DNA of 42,639 bases from Promethearchaeota archaeon (GTDB taxonomy: Archaea; Asgardarchaeota; Lokiarchaeia; Sigyniarchaeales; SOKP01). The DNA lies in NCBI GenBank assembly GCA_016839585.1, contig JAEOTZ010000047.1:1-42639 (forward strand), written 5' to 3'. The notes beneath the pieces are model-generated. The model saw nothing but the letters and a program-made list of their open reading frames with translations, ran no database searches and had not been told where the DNA came from. Both the position numbers and the translations under genes were made by a program. Shown piece after piece: positions 1-8,982 of this stretch (position 1 is its first letter; the number at the start of each line of letters is the position of its first letter).

Positions 1-3000
1 ATGATGGCATTGAAACTTTACGGCAAGCAATTGGATTATATAGTCAAATTAATAGAGAAGAAGAAGTTAAGGCAATTAATGAAAAAATATCTGAAATTTA
101 TATCCTAAAAGAACGAGAATTTCGAGACATTGAAGCTAAACCTGAAGAAGAAATTGCTGAATTAGAAAAACCAAAATTTACAGAAGAATTTGCGGTTTCT
201 GATATATCCCAAGAAATTGAAAAAGAACAAGTTGAAGTGGATAGATCGGGTGAAGCGGAAAACATAATATCAGAAGCACAAGAGCTAGTAAAGACAGAAG
301 ATTTTGAAGGTGCTCTTGATAAATATGATGAAGCGATTAATATATTTGAAGAAATGAATATGCCTGATCAAGTTGAAGGCGTTTATAAATTAATTGAAGA
401 GTGTTATAATAAGAAGGCAGAATTTCTACGAAAAATTAAAAAGAAAGAGGTTGTAGAAGAGTCTATAACTGAATTAGAAGAAGAAATTCCTAAAGGGGAA
501 GAGATACAAAAAGAAGCAAGGCTTAAATCTTATCTCGAATCTAAAAGGCGCGAGGAGGAGTTTTCAACACGGGCTTATGATCTCCTAGGACAAGCTGCTG
601 AACTGGCTAAAAGTCGCCAATATGATGATGCTTTAGCATTATATGAAGAAGGGTTTAATTTATTTAATGAATTAAATTGGGAATATGAAGCAAAAAAAGT
701 TGATGGGACTATTACCCAGCTAGAAAAAGAAAAAGAATTATATATAAAAGAACTTGAACAGATTAAATCAGAAAGAGAGAAAGAATTTAAATTAAACGTA
801 AAACAAGAGGTACTTTTAGAAAAGCATGTCAAAGAAATAGAGAAGCAAAAAGAAATTGCGAAGATGGAAAAAGTAAAAGAACTTGAATTGCAAAAAATGG
901 AAGATGAATATTTTCAAGTCCAAATTGCTAATATGGTTAATGAAGCAGATAAGATGGCAAGAGAATATGAATTAGCCATGAAAAAAGCAATAAAGGAAGG
1001 ATCTATTATTGAAACTTCATCTTATCATGAAGTAATTCAAATATATGAGAAAGTTCGAAATTTGTTAATTGAAAAGGGTTGGAAAGATCAAGTACCAATT
1101 TACACTAATCAGATTAATATTTATTATGAAAAGTTAGAAAAATATAATAAATTAAAGCAAATTGAAGCACAAAAATTAGAAAAACAAAAAGCTATTGAAG
1201 AAATGCATAGAATCAAAGAAGAAGAAACCCAAGTAACTTATGATATTGAAAAAATGAAAATTGTTGAAGAAACAAAAAAGAAAGAAATGGAAGTTGAAAA
1301 TTTCATAAAACAAATTGATGATATGGTAAATAACGCTGAAAGAACAGCAAGAGAATATGAAGTAGCGTTAAGAAAAGGTCAGTTCGAAAGAACTTGTCCA
1401 TATCCTGAAATCATTACTACTTATGAAAAAGTTAGAAATATAATGTTTGAAAAAGGATTGAAAGACGATGCTGCTATTTACACCACTCAAATTCAAGCCT
1501 ACAAGGAAAAGTTAGAAAAAGATAAGAGATTACGCGATATAGAGGCTCAAAAAATTGAAAAACAAAAAGAAATCGCAGAAATCCATAAGATTGAAAGAGA
1601 AGTTAAACCGATAAAGATTGAAAAAGGTAAAAAGGATGAAGAACAGAAATTTGAAAATTTTATTACAGAAATGGTAAATAAGGCTGAAAAACTAGCCCGA
1701 GATTATGAAATCACATTAAAAAAAGCTAAAAATAAAGTAGAGATAATAGAAAAAACACCCTATTCTGAAGTTATTGATATCTATAAAGAGATCAGAGAAA
1801 AGCTATACGCTAGAGGTTGGAAGGATCAGGCAGAAATATACACAAATCAAATCAAAATATATCAAGAAAAGTTAGAAAAAGATAAAAAGTTGTTTGAGAT
1901 TGAACTCCAGAAATTGGAGAAGGAAAAAGAATTAGAGGAATTTTATAAAGTCCAAAAAATTGAGAAGGAAATCCCTCTCAAAGAAAAAGAGCTTAAGGTT
2001 ATTGATAAGAAAAAAGAAGAAGAGAGCTTTGAGAAATATATAGCTGAACGGGTCAATAAAGCAGAAAAATTAGTTAGAGATTATGAAATTGAATTAAAAA
2101 AAGCTAAAAATAAAGCGAAACTAATAGAACAGAATCCCTATCTTGTAGTTATTGATATATATAAACAGATTAGAGAAAAGCTATACGCTAGAGGTTGGAA
2201 AGACCAAGCAGAGGTCTATACTAATCAAATCAAAATATATCAAGAAAAGTTAGAAAAAGATAAAAAGTTGCTTGAGATTGAACTCCAGAAATTGGAGAAG
2301 GAAAAAGAATTAGAGGAATTTTATAAAGTTCAAAAAATTGAGAAGGAAATCCCTCTTGAAGAAAAAGAGCTAAAGGTTATTGAAAAGAAAAAAGAAGAAG
2401 AGAGCTTTGAGAACTATGTAGCTAATATGGTTAATAAAGCTGAAAAATTAGCTCGCGACTTTGAAATTTCAATGAAGAAAGCTATAAGGGAAGGAAAAGT
2501 AATTGAAGCAACTCCGTATCCTGAAGTTATTGATATCTATAAACAAATTAGAGAAAATGTTTATGCTAGAGGTTGGAGAGAACAAGCAGAGATATATGCC
2601 AATCAGATAAAAATATATCAAGAAAAATTAAACAAGATTTTAAAATTACGTGAGGTTGAAGCTAAAAAAATAAAAAAGCAAAAAGATATCGATGAAATGC
2701 ACAAAATCCAACCTGAAATTACACCAATTAAACCCAAAAAAGTAAAGGAAGAAGATCGAAAAGAAGATCTTCTTTTAGATAAAGCGATGAGACTAATTGA
2801 CGAAGCAGAAAAAATGGCAAGAGATTATGAAATAAAACTGAAAACAGATATTTTAAGTTATGAAAGTCCCTATGAAACTGTTATCTCTTATTATGATGAG
2901 GCAAGAAAAATATTCCATAAAATTGGTTGGAAGGATGAAGCCAGCCGATTAATAAATACAATTAAATTTTATAAAGATAAGAAGGAAAAGGATGAAAAGT

Positions 3001-4739
3001 TAAGAGTTTTTGAACAAAAGAAGTTAGAAGAAGCAGAGTTAGAAGTAGTAGCCGTTAAACCAGAAACTGAAAAAGAAATACTTGCTAGGCATAAAAAGAT
3101 AATAGATTATGAAGAAGGAAAAAAGGAAAAAGCGCAAACTGCTGATGAAATATTCAAATTGATTAATGATGCTGAAAGAATGGCACAAGAATATGAAGTA
3201 AATATAAAAGAAGGTATTCTTAAGCACGAATGCCCTTATAGTGAGATAATTGAAATCTACCGAGATGCGAAAAAAAACTTTGAACAAATCGGTTGGACAG
3301 AAGAAGCAAGTAAATTAATTAGTTCAATTAATTTTTACAAGGAAAAACTGGAAAAAGATATAAAATTACGGACTCTAGAAACTTCAAAAGTCAAAAAAAG
3401 AGAGGAAGATTTGTTACAACAACAAAAGTTAGTTGAAAAAGCTCGATTAGAACAACTTAAATTACAAAAACAAAGACATGAATCTTTATTATTACAAAGA
3501 GCTGAAGAATCCGAATTTGAAAATAAAAAGAATAAAGCTTTTGATTTAATGGATCGTGCGAAAGTAGAATTAAAACAAAATAATTTTGACAAAGCAATTG
3601 AATTATACAAGGAAAGCGAAAAGATTTTTTCTAATATAAAATGGAAAGAAGGCATTACAATGGTTCGAGGCACTATAACATTAATTAAAAGTAAGAAAGA
3701 AGGATTTGAAGCCAAATTAAAAACAACTAAACAAAGAGAAGTTAAGCAGTTGGAGTTAGAAAAAAAATTAGAAAAAAAATTAACCGAAGCTCACGAGATA
3801 AGGAAATTTCACCAAGAACAAAAGAAACAAGAATTTTTGAAAATCCAAAGACAAAAAGAATGGGAAAAAGAGATTTCAGAAGAAGCATATCAACTTTTAG
3901 AACAGGGAACAGCATTGTTAGAGCGTAAAAAGTTTGATGATGCTTATGAGAAATACATTAAAGCCAGAGAACTGTTTAATAAAATATCTTGGCAAAGGGA
4001 AGTTTCTCGTATTAACAACGAACTTTTATTCAAATTGCAGAGAGAGAGGAAGAAATCTGAGATTTTGATAGATATTGGTAAGAAAAGAGCTGAAGAAAAA
4101 GAGAAAATAGAAGAAATGATGATTGAAGCATTAAAAGAAAGGAAAAAAGCTGAAAAAAGAAAGAAAAAGGAGAAATCTGAAGAACAAGAAAAAGAGAGGA
4201 TTGAAGATATATTTAAAGAAATAACGAGAGCAAGAAAGCTTATTGAAGATTTCAATTACAATAAAGCTCTTCAAATACTTAAGAAAGAGATAAAAAGGAT
4301 GAAGAAGAGAAAAAAACTTGAAGAAGTTTCAGAAATCGAAGAATTAATCAATAGCCTAATACTTCAATCGCAGGTCCCTTTAATCACATTAGAAGAACTT
4401 GATGAAGATGAAAATTTAAAAAAATTCAACTTAGCATATGAAGCATTAGATCGAGCACAACTATCCATATCAAATAATCGGTATATGAAAACAGTATCCG
4501 AATTAAATGAAGCTCTCCATAATTTAAAAGAAACCAAAATTGGTGCGAAATATATTAACGACATACAAAATAAAGTAAAAGAATTTGAAGAAAAACTTGG
4601 AAAAAAACCTCCTGAAGTTAAACATGAACCTGAAAAGGAAGCAGTGCTTTTAGAGAATGAAACGGAAGAATTAAAAGCAAGAATTGCAGCAAGAAGAGAA
4701 GAAAGGAAGCAAAAGGTCTTAAAATTATTAAAAAAGTGA
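1..4739 (+). CDS. giant TPR-like / coiled-coil repeat protein, 5' end outside window
   Basis: The reading frame is open from the first bases, so the gene starts left of the window; the GTG at 237 is only an internal codon. More than 1,570 residues are visible. At least a dozen helical-hairpin units of TPR character occur, each joined to a long Lys/Glu-rich helix. The middle units share a strong pattern: NKAEKLARDYEI, then PYxEVIDIYKQIRE, then GWKDQAEIYTNQIKIYQEKLEKD. The outer units are shorter and closer to ordinary TPRs (for example FDKAIELYKESEKIF near 3590-3630). No membrane segment, signal peptide or enzymatic motif is seen, and the C-terminus is basic. It is probably a cytoplasmic scaffold or filament-like protein. 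Proteins of this style are abundant in Lokiarchaeia. The actual function is unknown. Confidence 0.85.
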   Translation, partial: DGIETLRQAIGLYSQINREEEVKAINEKISEIYILKEREFRDIEAKPEEEIAELEKPKFTEEFAVSDISQEIEKEQVEVDRSGEAENIISEAQELVKTEDFEGALDKYDEAINIFEEMNMPDQVEGVYKLIEECYNKKAEFLRKIKKKEVVEESITELEEEIPKGEEIQKEARLKSYLESKRREEEFSTRAYDLLGQAAELAKSRQYDDALALYEEGFNLFNELNWEYEAKKVDGTITQLEKEKELYIKELEQIKSEREKEFKLNVKQEVLLEKHVKEIEKQKEIAKMEKVKELELQKMEDEYFQVQIANMVNEADKMAREYELAMKKAIKEGSIIETSSYHEVIQIYEKVRNLLIEKGWKDQVPIYTNQINIYYEKLEKYNKLKQIEAQKLEKQKAIEEMHRIKEEETQVTYDIEKMKIVEETKKKEMEVENFIKQIDDMVNNAERTAREYEVALRKGQFERTCPYPEIITTYEKVRNIMFEKGLKDDAAIYTTQIQAYKEKLEKDKRLRDIEAQKIEKQKEIAEIHKIEREVKPIKIEKGKKDEEQKFENFITEMVNKAEKLARDYEITLKKAKNKVEIIEKTPYSEVIDIYKEIREKLYARGWKDQAEIYTNQIKIYQEKLEKDKKLFEIELQKLEKEKELEEFYKVQKIEKEIPLKEKELKVIDKKKEEESFEKYIAERVNKAEKLVRDYEIELKKAKNKAKLIEQNPYLVVIDIYKQIREKLYARGWKDQAEVYTNQIKIYQEKLEKDKKLLEIELQKLEKEKELEEFYKVQKIEKEIPLEEKELKVIEKKKEEESFENYVANMVNKAEKLARDFEISMKKAIREGKVIEATPYPEVIDIYKQIRENVYARGWREQAEIYANQIKIYQEKLNKILKLREVEAKKIKKQKDIDEMHKIQPEITPIKPKKVKEEDRKEDLLLDKAMRLIDEAEKMARDYEIKLKTDILSYESPYETVISYYDEARKIFHKIGWKDEASRLINTIKFYKDKKEKDEKLRVFEQKKLEEAELEVVAVKPETEKEILARHKKIIDYEEGKKEKAQTADEIFKLINDAERMAQEYEVNIKEGILKHECPYSEIIEIYRDAKKNFEQIGWTEEASKLISSINFYKEKLEKDIKLRTLETSKVKKREEDLLQQQKLVEKARLEQLKLQKQRHESLLLQRAEESEFENKKNKAFDLMDRAKVELKQNNFDKAIELYKESEKIFSNIKWKEGITMVRGTITLIKSKKEGFEAKLKTTKQREVKQLELEKKLEKKLTEAHEIRKFHQEQKKQEFLKIQRQKEWEKEISEEAYQLLEQGTALLERKKFDDAYEKYIKARELFNKISWQREVSRINNELLFKLQRERKKSEILIDIGKKRAEEKEKIEEMMIEALKERKKAEKRKKKEKSEEQEKERIEDIFKEITRARKLIEDFNYNKALQILKKEIKRMKKRKKLEEVSEIEELINSLILQSQVPLITLEELDEDENLKKFNLAYEALDRAQLSISNNRYMKTVSELNEALHNLKETKIGAKYINDIQNKVKEFEEKLGKKPPEVKHEPEKEAVLLENETEELKARIAARREERKQKVLKLLKK
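1655..2410 (+). repeat. two tandem 378-bp copies inside the repeat gene
   Basis: Copies at about 1655-2032 and 2033-2410 are nearly identical at the DNA level over long stretches. For example, the sequence around 1801-1820 recurs exactly 378 bp later at 2179-2198, and 1860-2032 matches 2238-2410 with only scattered changes. One copy encodes 126 residues, one full hairpin plus linker helix. The neighbouring units resemble these only at protein level, so this duplication is recent. Confidence 0.85.
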
Positions 4740-4756
4740 AAAATAAAAAAATAAGT

Positions 4757-4978
4757 TTATATTACTAATTTTTCGTGAATCTCATTTTCAACTGATTCCT
4801 CAATCATCATTGTTGAAATATTTCTAGTAACAGACTCTTCAAGCAAATATTCTGTTTTTATTAAGTCTCTTATAGCCACGCGTATTGCTTCACTTCTGTT
4901 CGGAAATTTTTGTTCCGCTACTAAAATTTCTAATACTTTTAAATACGTTTCAGGTAAGTTTACTGATATTAGCTTCAT
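4757..4978 (-). CDS. ribbon-helix-helix transcriptional regulator
   Basis: This 73-residue protein opens with a short beta strand (MKLISVNLPETYLKVLEILV). It is followed by helix-turn-helix text NRSEAIRVAIRDLI, the classic CopG/NikR-type ribbon-helix-helix signature that binds DNA as a dimer. No C-terminal ligand domain is present: after residue 50 there is only a short acidic tail. A GGAG Shine-Dalgarno motif lies about 11 nt before the ATG. The gene is divergent from the small protein gene at 5302, whose promoter region it may control. It could also be an antitoxin-type RHH protein, but no toxin gene is adjacent. Confidence 0.8.
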   Translation of the reverse strand: MKLISVNLPETYLKVLEILVAEQKFPNRSEAIRVAIRDLIKTEYLLEESVTRNISTMMIEESVENEIHEKLVI

Positions 4979-5036
4979 TAAAATAATCTCCTATTCTTTT
5001 ATTTATAAAATAATAATGAATTGTATATATACAGAT

Positions 5037-5171
5037 ATGACGGAGGTGATATTTAAAGCTATTGTGGAAATTGACCCCCAGAAACCCGACAGAATCCTGA
5101 AAATGATTTTATCCGGTTTTAAAGTTAAGATTGTGGGACCTAATAATATTATTGGAATATCAATTTTATAG
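5037..5171 (+). CDS. possible 44-residue small protein
   Basis: A short ATG-to-TAG frame encodes MTEVIFKAIVEIDP and ends with VGPNNIIGISIL. Its base composition is richer in G and C than the surrounding spacer, and the codons look protein-like. It may be a real small protein or a fragment of an older gene. No Shine-Dalgarno motif and no recognised domain are visible. The call is weak. Confidence 0.3.
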   Translation: MTEVIFKAIVEIDPQKPDRILKMILSGFKVKIVGPNNIIGISIL

Positions 5172-5207
5172 GAAAAACTTCAGCTATTATTTATAATTGA
5201 AAAAATA

Positions 5208-5240
5208 TTTATATAATGTATTATATGTAACATGTAACAT
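5208..5240 (+). promoter_or_regulatory. TATA box and tandem GTAACAT repeats before the 5302 gene
   Basis: TTTATATAA at 5208-5216 is a good archaeal TATA box. About 25 nt further the expected transcription start falls on two adjoining 7-bp repeats, GTAACAT at 5227-5233 and 5234-5240. Their position at the start site and the divergent RHH regulator gene nearby suggest an operator; this is inference. Confidence 0.45.
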
Positions 5241-5301
5241 AAAAAATACAATTGATATAAAAAAATTGTAAATACAAAAATAAAACGAGAATTGATTTAT
5301 T

Positions 5302-5622
5302 ATGTCTGATATTCAAAGTCAGTTGAAAGAACATTTAAAAAGTGGCAAAGATTGGGAAAAGATGAATACTCCTATTCAAGGAATTAGTGTTGTTAAAGTT
5401 CCTGCAACAAAAGCAAGACCTGCATTACTATTTTTAGAGATTAATCCTTTAAAAGAAGATGGTAGCCCTATGAAACGAAAAGGTTTATTTGTAGGAAACA
5501 AGGAAATGCTTATAAAATTTAGCGAAGCTTTAAATGATGATAAGACATTTCAATTAATCCAAGAACTTGAGCGAGTTAATCCAAAAGAAACCAAGAATAG
5601 CACTAAGAAATTAGAGATGTGA
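5302..5622 (+). CDS. conserved small hypothetical protein (106 aa)
   Basis: A 106-residue soluble protein with an alternating strand/helix pattern. The centre reads ISVVKVPATKARPALLFLEINPLKED, followed by KRKGLFVGNKEMLIKF, and the tail is lysine-rich. No catalytic motif or metal site is visible. The pattern of two beta strands, a basic turn (MKRKG) and a helix would fit a small nucleic-acid-binding fold, but I do not recognise the family with certainty. It is transcribed from its own TATA box. It is followed by T-rich DNA (5632-5660) typical of archaeal termination. Confidence 0.7.
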   Translation: MSDIQSQLKEHLKSGKDWEKMNTPIQGISVVKVPATKARPALLFLEINPLKEDGSPMKRKGLFVGNKEMLIKFSEALNDDKTFQLIQELERVNPKETKNSTKKLEM

Positions 5623-5629
5623 ATTTTCT

Positions 5630-5660
5630 ATTGTTTTTTTAATTTTTTCCTATTTTTATA
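5630..5660 (+). terminator. T-rich transcription end after the 5302 gene
   Basis: Several T runs (including a run of seven T) directly follow the stop codon. Archaeal RNA polymerase terminates at such U-rich stretches without needing a hairpin. No stem is visible. Confidence 0.4.
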
Positions 5661-5814
5661 TATAAATAGAGTTTATAGTAATTATAAATTTAAATTCAAA
5701 AAGGTTTAAATAAAAATTATATTGAAAAATAAATCAATTCAATGTAAGACAAAAAATCAAAAACGATTTTGTAATCTCTTTTTCTTTAAATATATCTGGT
5801 AAATAAAGGAATTA

Positions 5815-7869
5815 ATGATTGAAAAAAAACCTCAAAACAATTCCTTAAATCGCTGTAAATTCTGTGGGTGGAAATTTCCAAATGATTTGCTCGAAAAAAT
5901 TAACGAGAATAGTGATCCTCTATTTTGTGAACTCTGTGGTGCTGATATTAGATATGATAATGTAAGTAATCAAGAAAATGATGAAATAATTAAAAATAAA
6001 AGTGAAATTGATTTATGTGGTAGCACTGATAAATCAAAAATTTCCCTCTGGAAACGTATTTATGACACAATAAAAAAATTTGTAATTGAAACTGGAGGGA
6101 GAGAAATTCAAGAAGGATTAACTGAGAAACAAAAAGAAAGCATTACTAGAGTCTTTAATGACAATGATTTCCCAAAAATCTTTAAGGAAAACTTTATTAT
6201 TGTCTTTGCGCGAATTACCTATTTTGAGTTAAAAAAGCTAGAGAGTACGGCAAATCTAAAGAATAGTAAAAGGAATTTAACAAAAGCTGAACTTAAAACT
6301 TTGAATGAACGCCTTAAACCAATTACAGAGAAAGATATTAAAGGTGAATTCTTGAAAAACCTACATAAAATATCCCATAATTATTTTAGAAAATGGCTGA
6401 AAAAATTACAAGTTAAATTGAAGTCAAGTCCAACCTATTATAATGATTTCATCACCTACATCCAATGGCTTATTAAAATTATCGCTAAAATCGTTTCAGA
6501 ACTTTGGGAGAAGACTAATCTCCCCAAATTTGAACAAACAATACTTAAAGATTTAAAAAAATACTTTAACTCATTTTATTCTACTAAAAACAACATAAAA
6601 AATGAACCTGAAGATCAAAAATTAAGAAGACTTAAAGCAACAACTAATAATAAAATTAGTTTAGTTAAAAACACTTCTTTCAACTTGAATGGTGAGACTC
6701 CTGTAAGATCCCTTAATAATGAAGAATCGGAAGCTATAAATACTTTTACAATTTTAGAGCTATTTGAGAACTTAAAGGGAGAGTTAGAGAAAATAGATTC
6801 ACCTGAAATACTTGCTAGAGGAGGTTTAAGTGATAGTATGCTTAGTTCTTTATTAGGTAAATCAGAAAATCATATAAATTATATCAAATCTCAAATAAGG
6901 AAATATAAATTAAAGGGGGAAGTTTATCAGCTTGCTTTAGATTTATTTGATCATTATAAAGAGAGTTTGAAGTCTAAGTTTGGTGAAAAGGCTAAAAATG
7001 CTATTAATTTTATAGAAAAGTATAAGAATTTAAATTTCGTAAGAAAATCATTAAAAAGAATACATTCTCACCATCCAAATCTAATTCTAGATTATTTTAA
7101 GATAGTTAATAATAAAGAAAAAGCATATTGGCTTGGATTTATATTCGCTGATGGTTTTATAGAGGTAAATGGTAAGAGGTTTGCAATAGAACTTGGTAGA
7201 AAAGACAAGAGATTGCTTTATAAATTAGCAAAATGTTTGAAATTTAATGAAGATTATATATTTTATAATAAGGAACATAATTCGTATGTGCTCCGTTTTC
7301 AAAACGAAGAGTTTTGTAATTATTTAGTAAATCTTGGAATGATTCCAGGTGAAATAAAATCTAAAAAAATTAAACTTCCTAAGTTAGACAATCGGGAACT
7401 TTATTTGGCATTCTTATTAGGTTATTTTGATGGTGATGGTCATCAAGGCACATCTAGAATTACTTCAGGTTCAATAAAATTTCTTCGTCAGATTAAAAAT
7501 AGATACAATATCAAATATAGTATTGATTATAGAAGATCGACTTTAACTTTAGGAGCTAGTTTACTAAATGAAATGTTAGATAATTATAAAGATAGTTTAT
7601 TAAGAAAAAGAATTTATCTTAGAGTAAATGTAAAAGCAGAAGTGATAGATAATTTAGGAATTCAAATAGGTGAAATTTTTTACACTGTCGAAAGACTTAG
7701 TAAATTATTATGGGAGATTCCCCTATATAAATTAACAGAGATAATTTCTCAAGAATCAGGGGTGGAGATGTCTGATAGGACACTAGCAAAGTATTGTGAT
7801 AAATTAAATCTTCATAGACCAAATAGTGGTTATTGGCATCAGAAAAAGTTTTTAGGTAAATTCGGTTAA
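5815..7869 (+). CDS. zinc-ribbon + LAGLIDADG endonuclease-like protein with C-terminal HTH
   Basis: This 684-residue protein has three visible parts. Residues 14-41 form a zinc ribbon (C14, C17, C38, C41). Residues about 45-400 are helical, Lys-rich and unrecognised. Residues about 430-625 carry a LAGLIDADG homing-endonuclease domain with both motifs, AYWLGFIFADG at 437-447 and AFLLGYFDGDG at 532-542, each keeping its acidic residue. The last 70 residues look like a helix-turn-helix ending in a GYW motif. No intein splice-junction residues or host protein flank the nuclease, so this is a free-standing protein. LAGLIDADG enzymes make site-specific double-strand breaks for homing; some are domesticated. 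The spacer on its left is AT-rich and a decayed gene follows, which fits a mobile locus. Confidence 0.75.
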   Translation: MIEKKPQNNSLNRCKFCGWKFPNDLLEKINENSDPLFCELCGADIRYDNVSNQENDEIIKNKSEIDLCGSTDKSKISLWKRIYDTIKKFVIETGGREIQEGLTEKQKESITRVFNDNDFPKIFKENFIIVFARITYFELKKLESTANLKNSKRNLTKAELKTLNERLKPITEKDIKGEFLKNLHKISHNYFRKWLKKLQVKLKSSPTYYNDFITYIQWLIKIIAKIVSELWEKTNLPKFEQTILKDLKKYFNSFYSTKNNIKNEPEDQKLRRLKATTNNKISLVKNTSFNLNGETPVRSLNNEESEAINTFTILELFENLKGELEKIDSPEILARGGLSDSMLSSLLGKSENHINYIKSQIRKYKLKGEVYQLALDLFDHYKESLKSKFGEKAKNAINFIEKYKNLNFVRKSLKRIHSHHPNLILDYFKIVNNKEKAYWLGFIFADGFIEVNGKRFAIELGRKDKRLLYKLAKCLKFNEDYIFYNKEHNSYVLRFQNEEFCNYLVNLGMIPGEIKSKKIKLPKLDNRELYLAFLLGYFDGDGHQGTSRITSGSIKFLRQIKNRYNIKYSIDYRRSTLTLGASLLNEMLDNYKDSLLRKRIYLRVNVKAEVIDNLGIQIGEIFYTVERLSKLLWEIPLYKLTEIISQESGVEMSDRTLAKYCDKLNLHRPNSGYWHQKKFLGKFG

Positions 7870-8012
7870 TTTTATATTTAATATTTTTTTAAATAATTTG
7901 AATAATTAGTTGTTAGTATTTAATTAGAAATGCTTAATAGTAGGTAAGATGTTATATAATTATAAATCATTTTAAAAATATTTTAAAAAAAACTATAAGA
8001 AGGTGTATTTTT

Positions 8013-8318
8013 CTGGAAGATGATGGCAAACACTGTGTTGTGTGTGGAGGGGAAAGCTTTAGAATAGCTAATGATGAATGGATGAATTTTTAGGACTTTT
8101 CGACCTAAAACATCATACGTGCATTTAGATTTGTAGAAACAGGGCAATTAAAGATGTGCGACGGATGTGGAGCTAAATATTTATTATGCAAACAATGTGG
8201 TGGTTTATTCACACGGGTTCATCCAGCCCTAGAAGCATGGGAAGTTAATCAAAGATGCCCCGCTTGTGGAGCCGAGGATCCTGATGTTAAAGCATGGGAC
8301 GGAGTCTCAGCTCGTTAA
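8013..8318 (+). pseudogene. zinc-ribbon protein gene interrupted by two in-frame stops
   Basis: One continuous frame reads a CxxC element (KHCVVCGGESF, near 8028-8060), then TAG at 8091 and TAA at 8106, then resumes with coding-like text through two more CxxC pairs and one further CxxC: MCDGCGAKYLLCKQCGG and RCPACGAEDPD, ending at TAA 8316-8318. The downstream part alone gives a 54-residue protein from ATG 8154. That part could still be a functional small zinc-ribbon protein. The upstream part lacks a normal start codon, and no frameshift is needed to join the pieces. Simple decay by nonsense mutation, or sequence error, is the plain reading. Confidence 0.55.
8154..8318 (+). CDS. possible surviving small zinc-ribbon protein (54 aa)
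   Basis: From ATG 8154 the frame encodes 54 residues with three CxxC pairs (CDGC, CKQC, CPAC), enough for one complete four-Cys zinc site plus a spare pair. The composition is clearly more GC-rich and protein-like than the flanking spacer. No Shine-Dalgarno motif precedes it. Either this part is still expressed or it is the 3' half of the broken gene described for 8013-8318. Confidence 0.4.
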   Translation: MCDGCGAKYLLCKQCGGLFTRVHPALEAWEVNQRCPACGAEDPDVKAWDGVSAR

Positions 8319-8507
8319 TCAACTCTATTATTTTTTTAGTCTCTTTTTTAATAAAAATGTGTTGATAATTTTTACATTAAATTTTGCACAATATTACAGA
8401 AATTAACTTTATAAAAAATCATTGTATAAAATTCATATCATTTGATTTTATTATTTATTACAAGTTAAGAAATTGTAAAAAAAGATTTATCGAAAAATAA
8501 AAAATGT

Positions 8508-8975
8508 ATGATTAACATGGCTGATATTAAAGTTGAGATTGCTTCTCCTGAACAGATCGAGGATTTACGAGACTTAACAAAACATTTAGTTGAAGAGTTA
8601 GGGGAAAAATTTGATCCAAAACGTTTCGACTGGGGAATTCGAAGAAGATTGTATGATCCGTTACAAAGGCATGGAATCTTGATAGCCTTAGACGAGGAAG
8701 AGAATAAAGTTGCTGGTATGATTATTGCAGAACTTCGAATCGATCCTTTCGGAACTTCAGAGGGGTATATCAAACAATTTTTCCTAAAGGAAAATTATCG
8801 AGGGAAGGGATATGGTCGAATATTACTCGAAAAAGCCCTTGAACACCTTAAGAAAATAAAAGTAGAGAAGGTAAAAGTAAATCTCAGAGAGGAAGCAAAG
8901 AAAGCTTCTGATTTATATAAGAGTATGAATTTTAAGAAAGTATTCGAGGTTTTAGAATTAAATTTAGCTAAATAA
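8508..8975 (+). CDS. GNAT family N-acetyltransferase
   Basis: A 155-residue protein with the GNAT acetyl-CoA-binding signature: the beta-4 strand text GYIKQFFLKENYRGKGYGRILLEKALEHLKK contains the (R/Q)xxGx(G/A) pyrophosphate loop. The C-terminal ASDLYKSMNFKKVFEVLEL is typical of the end of the fold. The family moves an acetyl group from acetyl-CoA to an amine; substrates range from protein N-termini and lysines to small molecules, and nothing here identifies it. The stop lies only 7 nt before the RFC small-subunit start, so the two are probably co-transcribed. ATG 8517 is an alternative start three codons in. Confidence 0.85.
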   Translation: MINMADIKVEIASPEQIEDLRDLTKHLVEELGEKFDPKRFDWGIRRRLYDPLQRHGILIALDEEENKVAGMIIAELRIDPFGTSEGYIKQFFLKENYRGKGYGRILLEKALEHLKKIKVEKVKVNLREEAKKASDLYKSMNFKKVFEVLELNLAK

Positions 8976-8982
8976 GATTCTT

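Noticed and set aside
237-239. GTG as the start of the giant repeat protein
   Set aside because: The frame stays open and coding-like to the left edge with another helical-repeat unit, so the gene begins outside the window.
3039-4255. Long open frames on the minus strand opposite the giant repeat gene
   Set aside because: They are antisense by-products of Lys/Glu-rich codons, giving Ser/Phe-rich text with no domain and no ribosome-binding motif.
5815-7869. LAGLIDADG domain as an intein
   Set aside because: No conserved splice-junction residues or recognised host protein surround it; the protein ends in its own HTH.
8091-8108. Pyrrolysine-type read-through of TAG in the zinc-ribbon gene
   Set aside because: A TAA also interrupts the same frame 15 bp later, so decoding UAG would not restore the protein.
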